Assembly (NCBI GenBank): GCA_015039465.1
Contig: MU130625.1
Coordinates: 281,871-345,870 of the forward strand
Direction of reading: 5' to 3'
Length of the DNA stretch: 64,000 nucleotides
From: Phlegmacium glaucopus
Lineage: Eukaryota; Basidiomycota; Agaricomycetes; Agaricales; Cortinariaceae
Below the pieces are notes generated by a model. That model made no database searches. It was given only the letters and a program-made list of their open reading frames with translations, and was not told the origin of the DNA. A program made the position numbers and the translations under genes. Shown here in pieces: positions 11,875-21,899 of this stretch. Position 1 is the stretch's first letter; every line of letters starts with the position of its first letter.

Positions 11875-12129
11875 GATGATGATGGTCAAGAGAGAGCGCC
11901 GTGCTCTTCCCACGGTGGAGTCTCAGCATATGAGAAACATGTTACAATGGCAGTGGATTAACAATAAAAATCACTGCCAACCTGATCCCAACTCATATGT
12001 AATTACTCTTCAAGAACGTCCTAGTGCATCTCGAATTAAGAGGGACAGGATAAGTGTCACGGTGGTGGCTTCAACGATATTGAGTTGATATTGAGCGTAG
12101 TAATCATAATATAATTAAATATTAATACT

Positions 12130-12622
12130 ACTAATAACGTCCGGATGCCATTTTGGCGGTAGAAACAAGAGGGAAATTTCGGAGTTCCCAGCTAATACCA
12201 TCAATGGCGTTGGTTTTCACGTTGATAGTAAAATAATAAACTCGTCAGACGCAACAGTCGCCGACCAGCGGTTGGTATTGAGCCCAGAAATATTCACTTG
12301 CCAGCTAGCCGGAGGGTGCTTCAGAACGACGGCATTTTTGACAGAGGGTGATGTTGAGGTAGCGTCGACAATTTGGTAGTGGGTAGAAACGTCGTTGGTT
12401 AAATAACAGAGTTTCCTCAAAGTTTGAATGTGAACCCGCTCATTGGGGTTGAGTTGTGTTGTGTCGCGGATGAGATAACGGCGAAATTTGGATTGGCATT
12501 GACGTTGACGTTGGTCATGGCATTGAGTCCGGTATATCCTTGAGTACACACGATGGTAGGCATATGTATTAGTATGTTATTCCAGCCGCAAAGCGCACTC
12601 GGGCCGGAAATATGGCGCCCCT
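12130..12622 (-). pseudogene. Decayed host ORF, uncharacterised beta-rich protein
   Basis: The minus strand contains NVNANPNFAVISS, then HNSTPMSGFTFK, KLCYLTNDVS, WQVNISGLNTNRWSATVASD and finally FTINVKTNAIDGISWELRNF. At least two one-base frame changes (near 12420 and 12235) separate these segments. The motif PNF...(N)STP...FTFK followed by LTN recurs at 31912-32276, so two related loci exist. The gypsy LTR at 12628 lies just upstream, so the element inserted in or beside this ORF. The function is not recognised. Confidence 0.35.
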
Positions 12623-12627
12623 GATGG

Positions 12628-12956
12628 TGTAGCAGGAGTGACAACTGTGACCGGTAGGTATCAGTAGTGTAGTCCTGGCACACAGAGGGAAAACGATATG
12701 ACGGTGTTAAGGTCTGTATTTTCACTGGGGGCTATCTAAGTTTGAACAGGAGTTTAAGTAAGAACTGAGATAGCGGAGTCCGAAGAATAGAATGATTGTT
12801 TTTAAATATAGAAGAAGTGAATAAGCGAGCTTGTGATTCTGAAGTAAGGAGGATATACGGGCTATGGTTATAGCCGGTTGGAAGAAAAGAAATAGGAGAC
12901 AAAAAGAGGGGAGTAAGAATGAGGTAAGCATAGGTAAGAGTAAGCGGTTCGTTACA
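12628..12956 (-). repeat. Gypsy 3' LTR (TGTAACG...GCTACA)
   Basis: This 329-bp LTR runs from TGTAACGAACCGC to CTCCTGCTACA. Against the LTR at 41391-41720 I count one substitution and one single-C indel. Target duplication CCATC is at 12623-12627, read on the minus strand. Confidence 0.95.
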
Positions 12957-12994
12957 CCCGCCCTCCAGAGTAGTGAGAGAAAACTGAACTACTC

Positions 12995-14215
12995 TCATTC
13001 GGTAGTCTCCATGGTTGGGGCATTGTCGTGTTCGATGAAGGGTAAATCGTCGACGAAGAGGTCCGTAAAAAGGTCGGGATTGGATTGGACCATCTGATTG
13101 GGTTTTCGACAACGAGGTCTCTCACTGAAGTCCGGTCGATCCATACTGTAGCTGGGTCCTGCAGTAAATGCACGGAGTCGCCTCGCTTTCCGTTCTTTAT
13201 AGGCATGGCGACTAGCTTTACGATGATCGAGGAGTAGACTAATGACTTCCTTATCGTTCTCAGCTTGTAGGGTAGCGGATTGATAGTCATGAACGTCGTG
13301 TGTAAGTCCAACTTGCTCAGGAGTGATGAAGAATTCGCGGAGAAAGATGGGGTGTGTGGAGATCTCGACAACGGTTTCTTCAGGTTTTTCATACAAAAAA
13401 ATCTGACTAATACGGCGTGTGTCGTTAGTTCGGGCGCCAGTGTTCCAGATCGTAGCAAAGTCTGTGAATCCGAGTGGAATGGCTGGGAGACTGGTGATTC
13501 CACCTCGAGTGCGTACTTGCTCGTCGAATTCAAGCATAGTTGCGATATGGGCTACGTGAATGGTCATTCCGGGCTTGCCATTGGCGGACTTGATTTGGTA
13601 TTGCGTGGGTGAGATTCGAGTGAATGATGGGTGACTGACACCCCGTAAACGATGTTTTCTGGATGAGTAGGGCATAGCACGGCTGGTTATAGTGATGAGG
13701 TCGGTTGGTATAGAGAGAGTGGTGAGAGGTTGAAAGAGTTGGCAAAAGTGGGTCTGGATTTTTTTGGTGGTGGAAATGATGAAGCCTTTTATCTTGCAAA
13801 GGATAGGGGTTCGAATAGGATGCGAAAGGCACATACTTCCTAAGAATATCTGGGGGTCGTCAGATGGTGGTTTTCCGGATCCTTTAGGGAGCGTTGATAT
13901 GGTTTTCTTGCCTAATAATTCCAGATAGTCAGTCAAAGCCTGTAGATGAGTAATCTGGTAGTAGGGTAGCCACGTTGTGTCCCCAGATTGCCACTTGATT
14001 TCGAAAGTTGAATTAGTTCCGGACCCGGCATGGGAAAGAATTCTTTCCACAGCCCATTCTCCCTCAGTATCTGCAGTACCACCGATTTGAGTATCGAGTC
14101 GGCCTGGAAATAATCTGTCATCGCTCGGTATATGAATTCGGAGTAGAGAGGAATGAAATATGTCATGGACGCCTCGTTGTTTCAGATGCGAGGGTAATTC
14201 GCGTAAAACCAGAAA
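12995..14215 (-). CDS. pol: Gypsy pol C-terminus: integrase tail, chromodomain and extension (partial)
   Basis: One open frame runs from about 14215 to a stop at 12995. It includes the post-integrase block LPSHLKQRGVHD and a chromodomain with WAVERILSHAG and IKWQSGDTTWLPYYQITHL, in which Trp and Tyr of the aromatic cage are visible. A tail of about 300 residues follows, including GVSHPSFTRISPTQYQ. Chromodomains of chromoviral integrases direct insertion to methylated histone H3 chromatin. The start is missing because the rest of pol lies 27 kb away on the other strand. Confidence 0.85.
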   Translation of the reverse strand, partial: FLVLRELPSHLKQRGVHDIFHSSLLRIHIPSDDRLFPGRLDTQIGGTADTEGEWAVERILSHAGSGTNSTFEIKWQSGDTTWLPYYQITHLQALTDYLELLGKKTISTLPKGSGKPPSDDPQIFLGSMCLSHPIRTPILCKIKGFIISTTKKIQTHFCQLFQPLTTLSIPTDLITITSRAMPYSSRKHRLRGVSHPSFTRISPTQYQIKSANGKPGMTIHVAHIATMLEFDEQVRTRGGITSLPAIPLGFTDFATIWNTGARTNDTRRISQIFLYEKPEETVVEISTHPIFLREFFITPEQVGLTHDVHDYQSATLQAENDKEVISLLLDHRKASRHAYKERKARRLRAFTAGPSYSMDRPDFSERPRCRKPNQMVQSNPDLFTDLFVDDLPFIEHDNAPTMETTE

Positions 14216-14231
14216 GAGAGAAGGGAATCAA

Positions 14232-15263
14232 TCACCAAGCACCAACATGAACATCAAGATTTTCAAGCTGAATCCGAACCCATTCCTTGCGAACATCGTC
14301 CTCGGTGAGTGCTAGATAAACATCAGCTGCACTTTGATCTGCTTTCAGGAAGTCCACAAGACGGACACGTTCTGTGGTAGTAAGCCAGTCCTTCTCGAGT
14401 TGAAGGACAGTCGTAATCGCATTAGTGCGACGAATTGGAGTAGGCTGAACACCAGTGGAAGGAGGTGCAAGTACAGTAGCAAAGGTGTTATTGAAAGCGC
14501 TGAGGGATTCTGCCACACTCATGAGTGCATTTGCTCCGTTAGACGTACGAGGGCGCTTAACTGAAAGCTTCGTGGGTGTAGCAGGCTCTCGTTTTCTCTT
14601 GGTGCTGGAGCCCAAGGGGCGAGAGATCTAAGAACGGGCATCTCGTAAATAGATCGGAGTGAAGGTTGCAATCAGTGACATACCTCTTCAACATCTGACG
14701 ACTCGGGATCCTCTGAATCATTATTGGAATCAGTCGGAGTAGCAGGTGGCCCTTGAGGGATGGGGGGAGGTGCCGAAGGTGCAGACGCCGCATGGAAAAC
14801 ATTGGCTCCGGCAACAGTTGCAGGCATCAGAGCCTCCATCTTGCGGAAGAGCGGCCAGCCTTTGTTGCGGAATGGCTTGGCCTCGGGGTGCACCCTGACA
14901 TAGTCGTCCCATGACGAGGCGGTGTGGATGTCGATAGTCACACCGGTCTCATCATCCCAAGCCCATCCCGAAACAGACTGGATCGCACGGATGACCCGAT
15001 AAAGCTTGCGAAACTGAGAGATAGTCAGCAGAGACAGGGAGAATAACTAGCCAAGATATACAACGCACCGCACAGTACTTGTTTCCGCATGATTTCTGGG
15101 TCTTAGCGGCTCCACGTTCGAGCAGGGGAGCTAGATGCTTCGCTGCCTTCTGAAAGGTTGCCACCTTGAAGCTTGAGCCGTCGCCGGCCTCGGCCTTGTG
15201 CTCAATGAGAAAGTTGACCAAGGCAAGCTCTTCACTAGCAGTCCATTGTGCGGTAGGAGACAT
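14232..15263 (-). CDS. Myb/SANT-like DNA-binding domain protein
   Basis: Three exons with phase-0 introns: 15263-15069, 15013-14684 and 14627-14232, giving about 306 residues. Residues 5-135 form a Myb/SANT-like domain of the plant and fungal Myb_DNA-bind_3 type: WTASEELALVNFLIEHKAEA, then CGNKYCAFRKLYRVIRAIQ, SGWAWDDETGVTIDIH, WDDYVRVHPEAKPFRNKGWP. A Pro/Ser/Asp-rich linker, a basic patch (KRKREPATP) and a helical C-terminus (LQLEKDWLTTTERVRLVDFL) follow. Such genes are numerous in Agaricomycetes and are related to the Myb-like partner proteins of Harbinger transposons. The role is probably DNA binding; whether it serves the host or a transposon cannot be told. The 3' end abuts the gypsy breakpoint at 14215. 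Confidence 0.8.
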
Positions 15264-15599
15264 AAAGGGTAGAGACGATGACGAGAAGAGGATGAGGTCC
15301 TGAGGACTCGGAAGATGGGGAATAAGAAGATGAAATGATTCAGTTTAAAAGAGCATCTACACGCACTTTTAATTATCTAAATGGCTTGGCCTTCGTGCTA
15401 TCCGCCTCGTTATTACATTTTTCTGTTCCAATAGCCGACATGAACTCTGCACGTTGAGGAAACGAGGAGGAAAACATGGAGTAAAGATAATCAGGTCAAT
15501 GTGACGATCTGTGACTAGATGCTATATTTGGTTGGTGGGAATAATGCAGCTGCCATCAAAATGAGAATGCGGGCGCATTCTCGTTGCCGAACAGACCCT

Positions 15600-15930
15600 A
15601 AATTCGTAAGCTGAAATGGGTGATCAATTACTACCAAAAGTAAGAATGTGTTGGAGAACTTACAATAGGACTTGGGGATTCAAGCTGAGGAAGCGAGTGT
15701 TTTTCTGAGCCCATTTTTATACTGGGATCGTAACTATTAGTGAGACAGGATGATTGGACGATATGGAAAATCCTGATCTGAGTAGTATACGTAAGAAGCG
15801 ACCAGTAGTCCCAAAACTTCTCTACTAGTACTATTTCGGTTCTGGGTAGACGCAGACTCGGGAGTCGGGACTGCAGAGATTTAACAATGACACTGAGGTC
15901 CGGGATTAGTTGTGGTCTCTGGGGCATTGG
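15600..15930 (-). promoter_or_regulatory. Orphan SSP-family promoter and 5' UTR, gene body missing
   Basis: Reading leftwards, this matches the SSP promoters: TATA box in TACGATCCCAGTATAAA form (15718-15732), leader ending AAGTCCTATT, then the GTAAGT donor of the 5' UTR intron near 15662. Homology stops at about 15600, inside the intron, so no coding sequence remains. It is the left arm of the palindrome whose right arm drives the gene at 17308. Confidence 0.75.
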
Positions 15931-17250
15931 TATTCTTGCGCATCATCCGCAGCGCATGGTACTAATACATCTCGTCAGGCAAGTGAGATATCCTCAGCGA
16001 TTCCGAATTTCAGTCAATTTGAAGAGGAGATTCAATACTATATCTGCCGGGGTGAGTTCTTGATCATGACATCAAATCTGAAACTAATGTAGTTCTCCAA
16101 GTTGTCCCTCTCAGGCTTCACACTGCCTAATTGTACATACAATTAATTCCGGTGATTCAATTGGTTTGGGAAGAAGTCTGATTACAGGACATGACGATTC
16201 TAGCCATGTGCCAAAGTGGATTCTGTAAACTGTTGAGTACAATTCTCTTGTTTCTAATTCTCACGTAAAGTCATACTACTAGCGATATGTGTTCTGGTTC
16301 CATGACCGATGTCCGATGAAATTAGTAAGGTCGTTGACATTGTCGCCACAGTCCTCATGGAACATATCATTAGTTATGACTTTTTGTGAGAATTAGACAA
16401 CTTGAAGGGATGAGAAGAATTGCCAGTACTCCTCCACAGACTCTAATCAGCTTCTCGCAATATATTTTGGAATATGGCTAGAATCGCCTGCAATTCTAGT
16501 GTCCTGTAATCAGACTCCGATGCCGTTGATGATAAGAGGCAGTGGCGGTGCCGCAGTCACCGTAGGCTGCGGTAGGAGCACCCATTCCTCACTCAAACTC
16601 CAATCAAATCACCGGAATTATGAGATTTCCTTGCCAAAAGAGTGTGACGGGTGAAAACTGGCCGTGTGTGGGTGTAGATTAATATACTATAATTAGGCGG
16701 TGAAGCCTGAACTCGCAGGCTAAATTAGCTTGAGAATTTAATTTCAACAGAACAAGAACCTCGCTGGATATGGTATTGAATCTCCTCCGAATTGACTGAA
16801 GTTCGACTCAGAAATCACTGAGGATATCTCAGTCTCATTTTGCCCAACGAGAGGTGTTGCATCACCATGATTCCATGAATACCAATTGCCCAAGAGACCA
16901 CAACTCATCCCAGGCCTCAGTGCTGTTAAATATCTGCAGTCCCAAGTCTGTTTAGACTACCCATGATAGGGAACTGTTTTGGGACTGATTGCTTAGGCTC
17001 ATAATTCTCCATATCGTCCAATCATTGGATGACATTCATCCCGTCTCACTGGTTCTGACATCCGAGTCATATACACGCATTTGGTTTGGTGTTTCTATAC
17101 GATCCCAGTATAAAGGTGGGCTCAGCAAAACACTCGCTTCCTCAGCCTGAATACCTAAGTCCTATTGTAAGTTCTCCAACACATCATAGTAGTTTTAATA
17201 ATAACTGACCACCCATGAAAATTTAAGCTTCCGAATTTACTCGAAGGTGT
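15600..17250. repeat. Large imperfect palindrome between divergent SSP promoters
   Basis: The two arms are inverted copies centred near 16400. 15660 pairs with about 17172 (CTTACAATAGGACTTGG against its complement) and 16152 pairs with about 16618 (CCGGTGATT). Inner arms share GACGATTCTAGCCAT and TAATTCTCAC blocks. The same arm sequences recur upstream of most other SSP copies. Confidence 0.75.
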
Positions 17251-17292
17251 GCATTTTGTCCTGACCATTGGTTATAAGTTCTCAAGTTTCAG
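17168..17292 (+). other. Conserved 5' UTR intron of the SSP family
   Basis: A GTAAGTTCTCCAACACAT donor region and a TTTCAG acceptor lie 15 nt before the ATG. The same intron, about 125 nt, is recognisable upstream of the copies at 19302, 20866, 50246, 56341, 59259 and 60978, always starting right after AAGTCCTATT or a close variant. Confidence 0.7.
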
Positions 17293-17307
17293 TCTGTACT
17301 TTAGATA

Positions 17308-17642
17308 ATGTTGTTCCAAAAATTTACTATCCTCGTCGCGTTGATGGTGTTCACCTCGCAAGGCGCAGTGGCATTGCCATACCCAGCCAGGATTGACTTA
17401 CGGGGCCTTGATACGGATAACCTCTCTGAAAATGCTGCCGACTTGAATACGAATATCGTCGGTGAAGTTGCGGGCTCCGCTGTTCCCGCCAAGAAGGTGT
17501 TGATAGGTGCCGCCGTGGGTGCTGGTGGTATGTGTTATTCCAACAAGTTACCACTCTCGTTGCATTGATGGTGTTCGCCTCGCAAGCTGCGTATTTGGGA
17601 GCAAAAGCATATAAAGCATATAGGCAGCAGAAAAAACAATGA
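17308..17642 (+). CDS. Small secreted protein SSP1, basic Gly/Ala-rich tail
   Basis: Exon 1 (17308-17527) starts MLFQKFTILVALMVFTSQG, a typical signal peptide of about 22 residues, followed by a LPYPA motif and an acidic region (DNLSENAADL). A GTATGT...CAAG intron (17528-17586, 59 nt) is itself a degenerate copy of the signal-peptide segment. Exon 2 (17587-17642) gives a tail AYLGAKAYKAYRQQKKQ; total 91 residues. Without splicing the frame ends at 17568. The Gly/Ala-rich, basic C-terminus is amphipathic-looking. A 5' UTR intron (17168-17292) and a TATA box (17109-17114) are visible. No known family; function unknown. The splice model is inferred from agreement among paralogues. Confidence 0.65.
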
Positions 17643-17649
17643 AGATACC

Positions 17650-18443
17650 ACGTCGCTTTTGGGGAATCAAAGACTAATTGCATAAAGACTATGTTGTATT
17701 CCAGGAATTCGATATACATCGATAAATCAAGTATCAAAAGACTGAATGGACACCCACAAATATCGCTGGCTTTCAATTTTGAGAGGCTCAAGATGAATGA
17801 GTAAACCAGTTACTTCATTCTTCCCTCTTAGGTCGGGCTTTCATTGGAAAGGAATATCGCCTGGAACAAGCTCCGTAAGCATGGTCAACAGGCCTTCACG
17901 TTGCGTGAATGGCCCTGTCATTTCGCTGGAAACCCACCCTTCAGAATCTTCTCAATACCAGCCTGATCACCGCCAAAGTATATACGCAAAGTCTGCAAGG
18001 GTTGAAATTTACCAGACGACAGCATCTCTGTAGATATGGGACTATCAGGTAACTCACGAGATGAGGCGAACTTTGATGTACCAGAGTCATTCTCGCAATG
18101 GTCCAGAAGGGGTTCCTGAAAAGTAGACAAATGGTGAAAATAGGGCCACCGCGGAAGTTGTGAAATGCAGGGTACTCTCCTAGAACCGGGAATTGAATCA
18201 TCTATCGTGGTCGCACGAGCTTGAATGTTTCGAAGGAGGAGGAATGCATCCAATGGAAGATAATGTTGCGTTGTGTTCAAAGATATATTGACGAGTGCAA
18301 TCGCCGACCTTCGCAGTTCGAACGTTCAAACGTTCAAGTTCGTCACAGTTTTCGAAAGTAAGGCGATCTGATCCAGCATGACTAGTACTAGTAGTAGATG
18401 CCGCCATCTCGATTCTCTTGCAGACGTGATTTGAGCGTGACAA
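17650..18443 (-). pseudogene. Decayed F-box/LRR-like ORF convergent with SSP1
   Basis: The minus strand carries consecutive coding-like pieces in shifting frames: LTFENCDELERLNVRTAKVG, then PLDAFLLLRNIQARATTIDD, RVPCISQLPRWPYFHHLSTF, PLQTLRIYFGGDQAGIEKIL and KLKASDICGC. The last part, with scattered Leu-x-x-Leu units, resembles the LRR-like C-terminal half of Agaricomycete F-box proteins, but no F-box is visible. Diverged copies lie at 19700-20200, 23600-24000 and 60290-60720, always downstream of an SSP position, so it belongs to the amplified unit. Confidence 0.3.
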
Positions 18444-19301
18444 GCGAAGGAAACTCGAGGAATGATTGTTATCGAGTGATCACTGTTCTCAGGCTACACC
18501 GATGACATGATTAATGAGAGGGAATGCATGACTTTGTGTGGGAATTAGAAGAAGGATGAATTGTACTTGATAGCCTCTTAGCTTGTCGAGTATATCTTGG
18601 AACATGGCTAGAATCGTCGTTCGCAAGTCGTTCGTGTCAGACTCCGATTCTTTCACAAACCAATCAAATCACCGGATTTAATTGTGTGACGATGTGTGAC
18701 GATGTGTAACATATAACATATTAACATACTTATTACTAGTGAAAGCCACAACTCAGAAGCTAAGTTGCCTCGCTAGATATAGTATTGGATCTCCTTCGAA
18801 TTGACTGAAGTTCGAAATTGTTGAAGATATCTCTGTCTCGCTTGCCCGATGAGATGTATTGCATTACCATGCCCAAGAGACCAGAACTCATCCTGGGCCT
18901 CAGTGCCGCTGTTAAATTTCCAGTACAGTCTCGACTCGGTTTAGACTCATCGTGAACTGAGATATCCTAGGATGTTTTGGGACTAATTGCTTCTGAATAC
19001 TATTATAGTAGGCTCATAGTTCTCCATATCATGGACGATATGGAGAATTCTGAGATCATATACACGCATTTGGTTTGGTGTTTCTATTTCTATACGATCC
19101 CAGCATAAAAGCATGCTCAGAAAAACACTCGCTTTCTCAACTTGAATACCCAAGTCCTATTGTAAGTTCTCCAACACATCTCACTTTTAATAATCATTGA
19201 TCACCCATTCAAATTTAAGCCTACGAATTTTCTCAAAGGTGTGCATTTTGTCCTGACCATTTGTTCATACAAGTACTAAATTTCAGCCTGTACTTTAGAT
19301 A

Positions 19302-19659
19302 ATGTTGTTCCAGAAATTTACCGTTCTCGTCGCGTTGATGACGTTTGCCTCGCAAGGCGCGATGGCATTGCCTTACCCAGCTAGTGATGACTCAGAGGGC
19401 CTTACGGATAACCTCTCTGAAAATGCTGCCGACTTGAAGATAGCTCGCGCCGAGATCATCGGTAGACTTGCGATCTCGTTGGCAGGTTGCACCGTGGGTG
19501 GTGTTGGTAGAGTTGCTGAGAATGCTGCCGACCTGAAGGCAGGTTGCGCCTTGGGTGGTGGTGGTATGTTGTTCCAACAATTAAACACTCTCGTTGCATT
19601 GATGGAGCTTGCAAGCTGCGGCATTGGGAAAAAAATTACTTGGGCGCCGGGAAGAATAA
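19302..19659 (+). CDS. Small secreted protein SSP2, two possible C-termini
   Basis: Exon 1 (19302-19563) has the family signal peptide MLFQKFTVLVALMTFASQG, then LPYPASDDSEGLTDNLSENA. It contains a short internal repeat of the AENAADLK region. The internal signal-peptide copy is a 52-nt GTATGT...GCAAG intron (19564-19615). Splicing gives a tail AALGKKLLGRREE ending at 19659. Retention gives a 130-residue product ending at 19694 with a cationic tail GRIMKIARRLLGTA. Both versions are open, so alternative splicing is possible. A 5' UTR intron (19162-19286) and a TATA-like CATAAAA at 19104 are present. Function unknown. Confidence 0.6.
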
Positions 19660-19699
19660 TGAAGATAGCACGTCGCCTTTTGGGAACTGCATAGAGAAC

Positions 19700-20200
19700 T
19701 ATGTTGTATTCAAGGAATCTCATATGCATCGATAAATAAAGTATCAAAAGACTGAATGAACACCCACAAATATCGCTGGCTTTTTCAATTTTGAGAGTCT
19801 CAAGATGAATGAGCAAACCAGTTACTTCATTCTTCCCTCTAAACTCGAACGTTCGTTTGGGAGGAATATCGCCCAGAACAAGTTCCACAAGCATGGTAAA
19901 TAGGCCTTCACATTGCTTGAATAGCCCTGTTATTTCGCTGGAAACCCATCTTTCAAAATCTTGTCAATACCAGTTCGATCGCCACCAAAAAAAATTACGC
20001 TTAAGTCTGCAAAGGTTGAAATTCACCAGACGACAGCATCTCTGCGGACGTGGCAATATCAGGCAACTCACACGAAATGACGCGAACTTTAATGCCAGAA
20101 TTATTCCCGTAGAAAGGCGCCGGCATCATAGTTTGATAAATCTCACATTCGTTGTGAAGAGTAGACAAGTAAGTTGTGAAAATAGGCATCCAAAACGATT
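19700..20200 (-). pseudogene. Decayed F-box/LRR-like ORF convergent with SSP2
   Basis: This is a second copy of the fragment downstream of SSP1. Minus-strand pieces are SCELPDIATSAEMLSSGEFQ and LVELVLGDIPPKRTFEFRGK. The parts are in different frames and no start region survives. Confidence 0.3.
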
Positions 20201-20443
20201 AGGCCGTCATTAATAACATGTTTGCTTCTGCATATCGAAACCCATGAAAACAGAATTACGAGAAATGGGGATGAAAAAATGACTTCAATATCGATAGACC
20301 CACTTATGACAGATATTGTATTACTTCCGCTATGCTGAAGAAGAGGAATAAGGTGTCAACAAGAGTGGAACGCTGACAACGGCGTTATTGACATACCATG
20401 AATGGGAAGTAAAGTGCCTCATAAGCCATTTCAGTATTCAGTC

Positions 20444-20866
20444 CTATGGAGGTACGATACCACCAGCAGCCTTGATGGCTTCATCGTTCATGTTGGCAGG
20501 AATAACGAAACCCCAAACTGTACCTGAGGCCTTGCCAGCATTGTCAAAGACTTTATCCGTAAGGCCCTGTGAGGCATCACTGGCTGGGTGAGGCAATGTC
20601 GCACCTTATGAAGCGAGCGCCATCAATGTGATGAGAGCGGTAAATTGTTGGAACAACATACCACCAGCAGCCTTGATGGATTCATCGTTCATGTTGGCGG
20701 GAACAACGGAACTCCAAATTGTACCTGAGGCCTTGCCAGCATTGTCCAAAACGTTATCCCTAAGGCCCTGTGGGTCATCACCAGTGGCTGGGTGAGGCAA
20801 TGCTATCGCGCCTTGCGAGGCGAACACCATCAACGCAATGAGAGTGGTAAATCGCTGGAACAACAT
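20444..20866 (-). CDS. Small secreted protein SSP3, two-repeat form with intronised signal copy
   Basis: Exon 1 (20866-20662) holds signal peptide MLFQRFTTLIALMVFASQG, then LPHPATGDDPQGLRDNV and a block ending SIKAAGG. The internal copy of the signal-peptide segment (20661-20605, 57 nt) has a GTATGT donor and ends TCATAAG. That TAA is an in-frame stop if the segment is retained. Splicing joins exon 2 (20604-20444), a second repeat with LPHPASDASQGLTDKV and AIKAAGGIVPP at the end; total 121 residues. The second repeat stays open and matches the first, so splicing is the simplest reading. TATA (21057-21062) and the 5' UTR intron lie upstream. No known domain. Confidence 0.7.
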
Positions 20867-20869
20867 TAT

Positions 20870-21560
20870 CTAAAGTACACACCGTGAAATTTGAGCACTC
20901 ATGAACAAATGGTTAGGAAAAACACACACCTTCAAGTAAACTCGTAAGCTGAATGGATGATTAATTATTATTAAAAGTAAGATGTGATGTATTGGAGAAC
21001 TTACAATAGGACTTGGGGGGTTCAAGCTGAGGAAATGGGTGTTTTGCTGAGCCCGGTTTTATACTGGGATCGTATGGAAACGCCAAACATGTATATGATG
21101 TCAGACACCTGCGAGACAGGATGATCGGACGATGACCTCGGATGGATAGAATGGAAAATTCCAAGCCTAGTGGGTAGCTCCCCAAACTTCCTTATATTAG
21201 TTCACAACGGGCAGAAGCAGACTTTGGACTGCAGAGCTTTAGCTGCGGCACTGAAGCCCAGAATGAGTTGTGTGCCATGTGGTCTGTTTTTTTTTTGTCA
21301 ATTTAAATTGTCTCTTAGGCATTGGTATTCCTGCGCATGGTGATGCGGTACATCTGGAGCAAATGAGACTGAGATATCTTCACCGATTTAGAACATCAGT
21401 CAACTCGAAGGAGATTCGCAACTTACGTTCTTGTCTTGTTGAAGAAGCTAACTTAGCGTCCGTGTTGTCGCTCAGGCTTCCTGTCTGGGCGAAGAAGTGG
21501 GTCATGAAGTCATCAATGGCATCGGAGTCTGATTACATGACAGTAGTGTAGGCAATTCAC
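20870..21560. promoter_or_regulatory. SSP3 upstream region
   Basis: On the minus strand this holds the shared 5' UTR intron, leader, TATA box (TTTTATACTGGGATCGTA read on plus) and part of the palindrome arm. Homology to other units fades near 21560. The stretch 21560-21900 holds nothing I can assign. Confidence 0.6.
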
Positions 21561-21899
21561 CGATTCATGTCCCACAATGTGGTATAAAATTCGAAGAGAT
21601 AAGTATGTTGTAAGTATAGGGAAGGTTTATGACGAAGGTGATGCGGTTCAAGATGGCCTTGTCAATCAAAGCCAAATAACCTCAACGGCATCCAATGTAA
21701 TACTCGAACGAAACACAAATTCCTCACCTGCATCTACTCAAACCAAAATAAATTCGCACCTTCTGCATTCTCCGGCACAAATATTATTGGATATGGAATA
21801 AGTCTATATTTTAAACAAAAAACTATCTTCAAGATTTAAATCCAACGCATTCGAGGGGTTGTGTAGTACTATGTGGCATACAGTTCAATAGGCTTCAGA

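Larger units (their letters stand above)
12628..14215 (-). mobile_element. Ty3/gypsy chromovirus, 3' half (integrase tail, chromodomain, 3' LTR)
   Basis: From right to left the piece holds the end of the integrase (LPSHLKQRGVHD, then RIHIPSDDRLFPGR), a chromodomain, a long C-terminal tail, a purine-rich tract ending GGAGGGCGGG and a 3' LTR. The LTR is followed outside by CCATC, the same five bases that precede the 5' LTR at 41391. The right edge, near 14215, falls in codons that would directly follow those where the 5' half stops near 49300. This piece therefore complements the 5' half exactly. Confidence 0.9.
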
